A stretch of DNA of 64,000 nucleotides. Source: Hominenteromicrobium sp900549945 (GTDB lineage: Bacteria; Bacillota; Clostridia; Oscillospirales; Acutalibacteraceae). Under the pieces are notes generated by a model. That model searched no databases and was not told the DNA's origin. It saw only the letters and a program-made list of their open reading frames with translations. How positions within the stretch are numbered: position 1 is the first letter of the stretch; the number at the start of each line of letters is the position of its first letter. Position numbers and translations under genes: made by a program. Below are positions 59,282 to 64,000 of the stretch, piece after piece. The stretch spans positions 1 through 64,000 of the forward strand of contig CABRNK010000008.1 in assembly GCA_902472305.1 (NCBI GenBank), written 5' to 3'.

Positions 59282-59329
59282 GCGTATCCCCATGCCCCGG
59301 CAGCACCGAGGCCGTCCTTCCTAAAAAAA

Positions 59330-60409
59330 TCAGGCTTCCTCCGCCCGGCGCGCGTTCGCGGGGATATACGCCCCGCCCTCAAGCGTTTTCCCCGCGCCCT
59401 GCGCAACGCAGTCCATCGGGTGCTCCGCGATATGCACCGGCAGGCCGGTCGCCTCGTGCAGAAAGCGGTCTAACCCGCGCAGCAGCGCGCCGCCGCCCGT
59501 CAGCACGATGCCCGTCTCGAGCAGGTCTGCCGCAAGCTCCGGCGGCGTGCGCTCTAAAACGCTGTGCACCGCCTCAAACACCGTTTTGAGCGGCAGCATC
59601 AGCGCCTCGCGCACGTCCTCCGCCGTCACGGTGATGTCCCGCGGCTGGCCGTCCGCCGCGCTCGCCGCGCGCAGGCTCATCGAGACGCTGCGCAGCTTTT
59701 CAAGCGGGTACGCCGAGCCGATGCGCAGCTTGATCTGCTCCGCCGTGCGCTCGCCGACCACGACGCCATACTTTTTTCTCAGGTGCGCGGCGATCGCTTC
59801 GTCGAACTTATCGCCCGCCACGCGCACCGATTCGGACACAACCGGGTCGCCGTAGGAGATGACGGCCACCTCGCTCGTGCCGCCGCCGATATCGAGCACC
59901 ATGCTGCCGCGCGGCTTTTCAACCGCGACGCCGGCGCCGAGCGCCGCCGCCATCGGCTCGAGGATCAGCTCGACCTTGCCGGAGCCGGCGCTGCGCGCGG
60001 CGTCCTCCACGGCGCGGCGCTCCACCTCGGTGACGCCCGAGGGAATACAGATGACGATGTGCGGACGGCTGAACGCGCCCGATTTCAGCGCCTTGCGCAC
60101 AAAATACTTGAGCATGGCCGCCGTGACCTCGAAATCGGCGATCACGCCGTCTTTGAGCGGGCGCACCGCGACGATCGAGTCCGGCGTGCGGCCGAGCATC
60201 TCCTTCGCCTGCTTGCCCACGGCGAGCACCTCGTCGGTGCGCACGTCGACCGCGACGACCGACGGCTCGCGCAGCACGATGCCGCGCCCGCGCACATAAA
60301 CGAGCGTGTTCGCCGTGCCGAGATCGATGCCGATGTCCTTCACCGAGCTGGAAAATACCGAGAAAAGCGAGGCGAGCCCCGCGAGAATATCCGAACCTAT
60401 CGCACCCAT
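59330..60409 (-). CDS. mreB: Rod shape-determining protein MreB
   Basis: A 359-residue actin-like ATPase. Phosphate 1 is DIGIDLGTANTLVYV (about 25-39), connect 1 is in VIADFEVTAAMLKYF, phosphate 2 is VLDIGGGTSEVAVIS, and adenosine is GIVLTGGGALLRGLD. The first 24 residues (ending LASLFSVFSSSVK) are longer than in most MreB proteins and could form an amphipathic membrane-binding helix. The start is supported by GGTGGAGGCTTTGACGC. It heads the mreBCD-mrdA transcript. Confidence 0.96.
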   Translation of the reverse strand: MGAIGSDILAGLASLFSVFSSSVKDIGIDLGTANTLVYVRGRGIVLREPSVVAVDVRTDEVLAVGKQAKEMLGRTPDSIVAVRPLKDGVIADFEVTAAMLKYFVRKALKSGAFSRPHIVICIPSGVTEVERRAVEDAARSAGSGKVELILEPMAAALGAGVAVEKPRGSMVLDIGGGTSEVAVISYGDPVVSESVRVAGDKFDEAIAAHLRKKYGVVVGERTAEQIKLRIGSAYPLEKLRSVSMSLRAASAADGQPRDITVTAEDVREALMLPLKTVFEAVHSVLERTPPELAADLLETGIVLTGGGALLRGLDRFLHEATGLPVHIAEHPMDCVAQGAGKTLEGGAYIPANARRAEEA

Positions 60410-60470
60410 GCGTCAAAGCCTCCACCGGGCCCGGCCGCCTGCCGCCGGAGCCGCAAAAATTACACAGTAC

Positions 60471-60499
60471 AGTATAGCAAAAAAACGGCGCTTTCTCAA
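60471..60499 (-). promoter_or_regulatory. Promoter of the mreBCD operon
   Basis: On the minus strand TTGAGA (60494-60499), 17 bases, TATACT (60471-60476), about 60 bases upstream of mreB. Confidence 0.65.
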
Positions 60500-60530
60500 C
60501 CGCAAAAGTTTACAATTTGTAACTTTTTTG

Positions 60531-60578
60531 AAAAATCCCAAGATATGCGGCGCATGCAGCCCGCCGCACCATATCTTG
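60531..60578 (-). terminator. Terminator of dut
   Basis: On the minus strand CAAGATATGGTGCGGCG and CGCCGCATATCTTG form a long stem with a small bulge, followed by GGGATTTTT. It lies six bases after the dut stop and separates it from the mre promoter. Confidence 0.8.
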
Positions 60579-60584
60579 AAGCCT

Positions 60585-61043
60585 TTATTTCCCGGTGCTT
60601 CCAAAGCCGCCCGCGCCGCGGTCCGTCTCGGAAAGCGACGCGACCTCCACGATCTCCGGCGCGAAATACGGCATGATGATCATCTGCGCGATGCGCTCCC
60701 CCGGCTGCACCGTGTACGGCTCCGCGCTCAGGTTGTGCAGGCCGACGCGGATCTCGCCGCGGTAGTCGCTGTCCACAACGCCGACGCCGTTCGTCACATG
60801 GATGCCTTTCTTGATGCCGAGCCCGCTGCGCGTGAAGATGAATCCCGCCGTGCCCGCCGGGATCTCCGCCGCAAGGCCGCTCGGGAACACCGCCCGCTCG
60901 CCGGGCGGAACCGTCTGCGGCGCGTCGATGCAGGCGCACAGGTCGTAGCCGGCGCTGCCCGCCGTCGCCTGCTTCGGCAGCACGGCGCCCTCGCGCACGC
61001 GCATCAGCTTTAAAACCATTTTCGCTTCACTTTTATTTTCCAT
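60585..61043 (-). CDS. dut: Deoxyuridine 5-prime-triphosphate nucleotidohydrolase
   Basis: A 152-residue trimeric dUTPase that hydrolyses dUTP to dUMP and pyrophosphate. The five motifs are visible: motif 1 AGYDLCACID (about 30), motif 2 TRSGLGIKKG (about 74), motif 3 GVGVVDSDYRGEI with the catalytic Asp (about 88), motif 4 GERIAQMII and motif 5 GAGGFGSTGK at the C-terminus. The start at 61043 is set by CAGGAGGAAACGAAAC. It follows the U32 peptidase gene after a 162-base gap rich in DnaA-box-like sequences. Confidence 0.97.
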   Translation of the reverse strand: MENKSEAKMVLKLMRVREGAVLPKQATAGSAGYDLCACIDAPQTVPPGERAVFPSGLAAEIPAGTAGFIFTRSGLGIKKGIHVTNGVGVVDSDYRGEIRVGLHNLSAEPYTVQPGERIAQMIIMPYFAPEIVEVASLSETDRGAGGFGSTGK

Positions 61044-61086
61044 GTTTCGTTTCCTCCTGATTTTTCCGCCGTTTTCCGGGCGGGCT

Positions 61087-61311
61087 GTGCAAAACCGTTT
61101 CCACAGCCCTGTTGAAATCTGTTTTGGCTTTGCACTGCGGCTTTTCCGCCTCTTTTTTTCCTGCCGGCAAAAAGTTTTGCACGCTTTCCACAGAGTTTTC
61201 CACACTCACAGCACGCCGCGTGTAAAAAGCCCCCGAGTATAGTCGGAATGCGGCTTTTCCTGTCGAATCGCGCGGCGCAGGATTTCCCCTGTTTCCACAG
61301 CTTTTTCCACA
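61087..61311. repeat. Cluster of DnaA-box-like TTTCCACA sequences upstream of dut
   Basis: TTTCCACA occurs on the plus strand at 61098-61105, 61185-61192, 61197-61204, 61292-61299 and 61304-61311. Those ending at 61204 and 61311 are full TTTTCCACA, a known DnaA-box variant. A GTGCAAAAC-type copy on the other strand lies at about 61087. Three are intergenic and two fall in the 3-prime end of the U32 gene. Confidence 0.45.
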
Positions 61312-63290
61312 GAAAACCTTAAAACGCCAAAATCCGCGCCGTTTCCCGCGCGAACGCTGTCTGTTATTGTCAGCGGCACGCTGTTGAAAACCTCCGAAAA
61401 AACGGGCTTTCCCGCAAATTTTGTGCAAAGCACGGGAAATTCCACGCCGCGCCGGTCGCGGATCGAAAGCGGCCGCTTGCAGTGCAGGCAGCCCTTTTTC
61501 GAATTGGCGAGCGGGCAGTTGCGCGTGAGCATCAGCGGCTGCCGCCCGTAAACGAGCGTGCCGCGCGGCAGGGTGCCGCCGAGCGCCGCAAGCTCCCCGC
61601 CGGTCAGCTCCATCGAGACCTCCGCGTCGCACAGGCCGAGCGATTCGAAAAAGCGCAGGCTCTGCGTGTTGAAGATGTTGAGAGAGAATCCGCCGTGCGC
61701 GGACACATCCAGCTCCCGGCACAGCGCCGCGGCGCCGAGGTTCCCGCACCAGAAATGCGTGAAGCCCTCGCGGCGGAGCGCTTCCATCCGCGCCCGGACC
61801 GGCGCCTCGACGCCCCAGAGCGCCCGGGGGATTTCCAGAATCAGCGCGTGCCCGGCCCGGCGCAGCGCGTCGAGCGTTTCTGCGGGCGTTTCAAGCGGCA
61901 GGATGACCCGGTCGAGCGCCGCCGCGTTTTCCGGAATCTGCTGCGCGTCGCGGAACGCGCCGCGCAGCGCGAGCTTTTCGGGCTTGTGCGGGCGCACGTC
62001 GAGCGCGGGCATCCGGAACGGAACCGGCGGTTTTTCCCGCCGCTGTGCGCCGAGCGATTCGAGCGCCGCACGCCGCAGGCCGTTCAGCACCGAAACCGGT
62101 ACCGCCGTATGCCCGTCGGTCTCGATTTCCACCGCCGTGCAGCAGTACGGCGTGCCGCCCGTCTTTTGCAGCTGCGCCTTCCAGCGCGCTGTGTCCACCG
62201 GAAGCCGCTGCGCCGCCTCGCAGATATGCGCCGCTTCCTTGACCGACACGGTATGCGCGCCGTCCGACGCGGTGAGCACGGGGCACTCCCCCTCGAAAAC
62301 GCGCGCGCAAAGCGTGACCGACACGCGCTGCCGCTCCGTCTTATACAGCTCGTGCAGGCTTGCAAACACCGCGCTCGACGCGCCCTCCACATCCTCCTTT
62401 GTGCGGATGCCGAACATCCCGCGTCCGCGCCTTGCGGACAGGTAGCCGTCCGTAAAGCCCGAGCGGGAGAACACCGCGCTAAGGTCCTCCAGAAGTGCCG
62501 GCGGCACCGGCTCGCCGTCCGCCGCATGGCGGCAGGCGGAAACCGCCGCCGCCACATATTCGGGCCGCTTCATGCGCCCCTCGATCTTCGCCGAGCAGAC
62601 GCCGGCGGCCGAGAGCGCGCCAATGTGCTCGATGAACGACATATCCTTGAGGCTGAGGTCGTGTCCCGTGCCGCCGGGGGCCACAAAGGGCAGGCGGCAC
62701 GTCTGCGCGCAGCGCCCGCGGTTGCCGCTGCGGCCGCCGAGCATCGCGCTGAAATAGCACTGCCCGGAAAGCGACATGCACAGCGCGCCGTGCACGAACG
62801 CCTCGAGCTCCACGTCGGTCTGCACCGAGACCGCGCGGATCTCCTCGAGCGACATCTCGCGCGCAAGCACCACGCGCGACGCGCCGAGCTCCTTTAAAAG
62901 CGCCGCGCCCGCCGGCGTGTGCAGGCTCATCTGCGTCGAGGCGTGCACCGGCATTTCGGGGCACGCCTCGCGCAGGAGCGCGAAAAGCCCCGCATCCTGC
63001 ACCAAAATGCCGTCCACCGGCAGGCTGCACAGAAAAGCGCAGAATTCGAGCGCCTCCGAAAGCTCCGCGTCCTTGATGAGCGTGTTGACCGTCACGTAGA
63101 CGCGCACGCCGCGCTCGCGCGCAAAGGTCACGGCCTCCCGCAGCGCCTCGTTCGAAAAATTTACGGCGCTCGCCCTTGCGGAAAAGAGCGAGCCGCCCAG
63201 ATACACCGCGTCCGCACCGGCAAACACCGCGGCCTTTAACGCCGCCGGGTTCCCAGCCGGCGCCAGAACTTCAATTCTTTCCGTTGTCAA
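61206..63290 (-). CDS. U32 family peptidase (RlhA/TrhP-like)
   Basis: A 694-residue protein of peptidase family U32. The N-terminal TIM-barrel-like domain opens with EVLAPAGNPAALKAAVFAGA, and ALCMSLSGQCYFSAMLGGRS then NRGRCAQTCRLPF is the U32 signature with clustered Cys. The remaining cysteines are in NCPLANSKKGCLHC near residue 600. A DUF3656-like region occupies about residues 370-500. U32 proteins of this kind are now linked to RNA hydroxylation (RlhA, TrhP) and not only proteolysis. It starts with TTG at 63290 after TAGGAGAAACGGAT. Confidence 0.9.
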   Translation of the reverse strand: MTTERIEVLAPAGNPAALKAAVFAGADAVYLGGSLFSARASAVNFSNEALREAVTFARERGVRVYVTVNTLIKDAELSEALEFCAFLCSLPVDGILVQDAGLFALLREACPEMPVHASTQMSLHTPAGAALLKELGASRVVLAREMSLEEIRAVSVQTDVELEAFVHGALCMSLSGQCYFSAMLGGRSGNRGRCAQTCRLPFVAPGGTGHDLSLKDMSFIEHIGALSAAGVCSAKIEGRMKRPEYVAAAVSACRHAADGEPVPPALLEDLSAVFSRSGFTDGYLSARRGRGMFGIRTKEDVEGASSAVFASLHELYKTERQRVSVTLCARVFEGECPVLTASDGAHTVSVKEAAHICEAAQRLPVDTARWKAQLQKTGGTPYCCTAVEIETDGHTAVPVSVLNGLRRAALESLGAQRREKPPVPFRMPALDVRPHKPEKLALRGAFRDAQQIPENAAALDRVILPLETPAETLDALRRAGHALILEIPRALWGVEAPVRARMEALRREGFTHFWCGNLGAAALCRELDVSAHGGFSLNIFNTQSLRFFESLGLCDAEVSMELTGGELAALGGTLPRGTLVYGRQPLMLTRNCPLANSKKGCLHCKRPLSIRDRRGVEFPVLCTKFAGKPVFSEVFNSVPLTITDSVRAGNGADFGVLRFSVEKAVETGEILRRAIRQEKPHSDYTRGLFTRGVL

Positions 63291-63456
63291 ATCCGTTTCT
63301 CCTATCCCTGCATTTCCGTTTCAAGCGCTCTGCCGCCGGGCCGGGTCTGCTTCACCCTGATTTCCGGTTCTTCTAACGAGGCATACAAGCGCCTCATTTT
63401 CTCCTCTCATACGGATATTTCGATTTTCCCGCCCCGTGCGCACGCCGCGCCGCCGG

Positions 63457-63921
63457 TCACTCCTTGGCGAAAAAGCTGACAAGCCCCGCCTGCTCCCCTA
63501 CGTCTTGGCGGAGCGGGTTGCGCATCTCCACCGGCATGCCGGCCGGTTTCTCCGCGGGCGCCGCCGGCTGTGCCCGTGCCTGCCGGAGCTGCGCCTCGGC
63601 GATTTTCAGCTTGCCCTCCGCCTGCTGCAAGCGCTGGCGAAGCCCCTCCGCGCCGCCGATCTCGTGCAGCTCCGCCTCTAACTGCCGCACCTTTTCCTCG
63701 CTTTCCCGCAGCGCGGCATCCCGCCGGGCAAGCTCCTCGCAGAGATTCATCGCCGTGATCACCGCGGCCTTTTCGACGGAAGCGGCATATGCTGTGCTGA
63801 GCACCCGCTCCATGCGCGTGCGCACCGCCCCAGCGATCTGTTCCGCCGCGTCGCGGTCCGCATCGCCCGACACGGTGACCTCCACGCCGCAGATATTCAG
63901 TTTGCACCTCGTCTTTTCCAT
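63457..63921 (-). CDS. zapA: Cell division protein ZapA
   Basis: A 154-residue ZapA-like protein that bundles FtsZ at mid-cell. Residues 1-75 are the globular domain (CKLNICGVEVTVSGDADRDA, then AVITAMNLCEELARRD). Residues 76-125 are a coiled coil (REESxxx heptads, KVRQLEAELHEIGGAEGLRQ). A Pro/Ala-rich tail ends in AGLVSFFAKE. A TTG at 63927 with GGAAGG five bases upstream is a possible alternative start. It lies upstream of the U32 gene; zapA-U32 pairs are common in Bacillota. Confidence 0.9.
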   Translation of the reverse strand: MEKTRCKLNICGVEVTVSGDADRDAAEQIAGAVRTRMERVLSTAYAASVEKAAVITAMNLCEELARRDAALRESEEKVRQLEAELHEIGGAEGLRQRLQQAEGKLKIAEAQLRQARAQPAAPAEKPAGMPVEMRNPLRQDVGEQAGLVSFFAKE

Positions 63922-63988
63922 TTTCAATTCTGCCTTCCTTTCCGCATGGCGCGCCGCTTCAGGCGCAGCCGCCGGATTCTCTGTCCCT

Positions 63989-63994
63989 ATTATA
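63989..63994 (-). promoter_or_regulatory. Perfect -10 element at the window edge
   Basis: TATAAT on the minus strand, about 68 bases upstream of zapA. The -35 would lie beyond the window. Confidence 0.4.
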
Positions 63995-64000
63995 TTGCAT

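Noticed and set aside
61087..61311. Replication origin
   Set aside because: DnaA-like boxes are present but there is no dnaA/dnaN neighbourhood and no AT-rich unwinding region; a regulatory or titration role is more modest.

Overview
The window looks like chromosomal DNA of a strictly anaerobic, GC-rich member of the Clostridia (Bacillota), probably a gut or rumen Oscillospirales-type organism. The evidence is a YesM/YesN-type two-component pair, several carbohydrate ABC importers with lipoprotein binding proteins, a T-box leader in front of tRNA-synthetase genes, a class III (NrdD/NrdG) ribonucleotide reductase, GTP-type PEP carboxykinase, and strong AGGAGG-type ribosome binding sites. TTG and GTG starts occur. 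No tRNA, rRNA, CRISPR array, transposase or phage gene was recognised.

The left half (1-37.5 kb) is a run of sugar-use loci. Locus A (1-7.7 kb, minus strand) holds a lipoprotein, two permeases, an alpha/alpha-barrel glycosidase-like protein, a GH31 glycosidase, a Gfo/Idh/MocA dehydrogenase and the start of a ThuA-like protein. It is read divergently from a histidine kinase/AraC response regulator pair (7.9-11.3 kb). A spacer of small unrelated genes follows (zinc-ribbon membrane protein, isochorismatase-like hydrolase, PadR with a DUF1700-like protein, and an XRE regulator with an unusual glycine-pentad repeat domain). Locus B (15.3-25.3 kb) has a minus-strand operon (beta-propeller protein, lipoprotein, two permeases, VOC protein, Gfo/Idh, TIM-barrel isomerase) divergent from a LacI-family regulator, which is followed by a second VOC protein and an SDR. 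Three similar palindromes (AAACACGTGTTT type) lie at or near the three promoters of this locus. Locus C (25.5-30.7 kb) is an NPP-type phosphodiesterase plus a complete ABC importer, with the only sugar-ABC ATPase in the window. Locus D (31.4-37.5 kb) is a hexuronate-type locus: AraC regulator, UxaC, SDR-type fructuronate reductase, two TIM-barrel epimerases and a Gfo/Idh enzyme.

The right half (37.6-64 kb) is mostly core and stress functions: an ECF sigma factor with its membrane anti-sigma-like partner, an ANT(6)-like gene coupled to an esterase gene, a methyltransferase-GNAT-GNAT fusion, PEP carboxykinase, the anaerobic ribonucleotide reductase cluster, a T-box-controlled kinase-hisS-aspS-pentapeptide operon, the mreBCD-PBP2-minD-mgsA shape and division block, dUTPase, a U32 peptidase and ZapA.

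The most striking observation is that the class III ribonucleotide reductase appears to be split. The 765-residue NrdD ends after its zinc-site cysteines with no glycyl-radical loop. A separate 56-codon reading frame with a strong ribosome binding site, two genes downstream, carries the missing ITGYL radical segment. Other items worth checking are a T-box specifier reading GACAC (overlapping Asp and His codons) in front of hisS-aspS, the methyltransferase-acetyltransferase fusion, an in-frame TGA replacing a probable Trp in a GNAT gene, and sugar loci that pair Gfo/Idh oxidoreductases with VOC and TIM-barrel enzymes.
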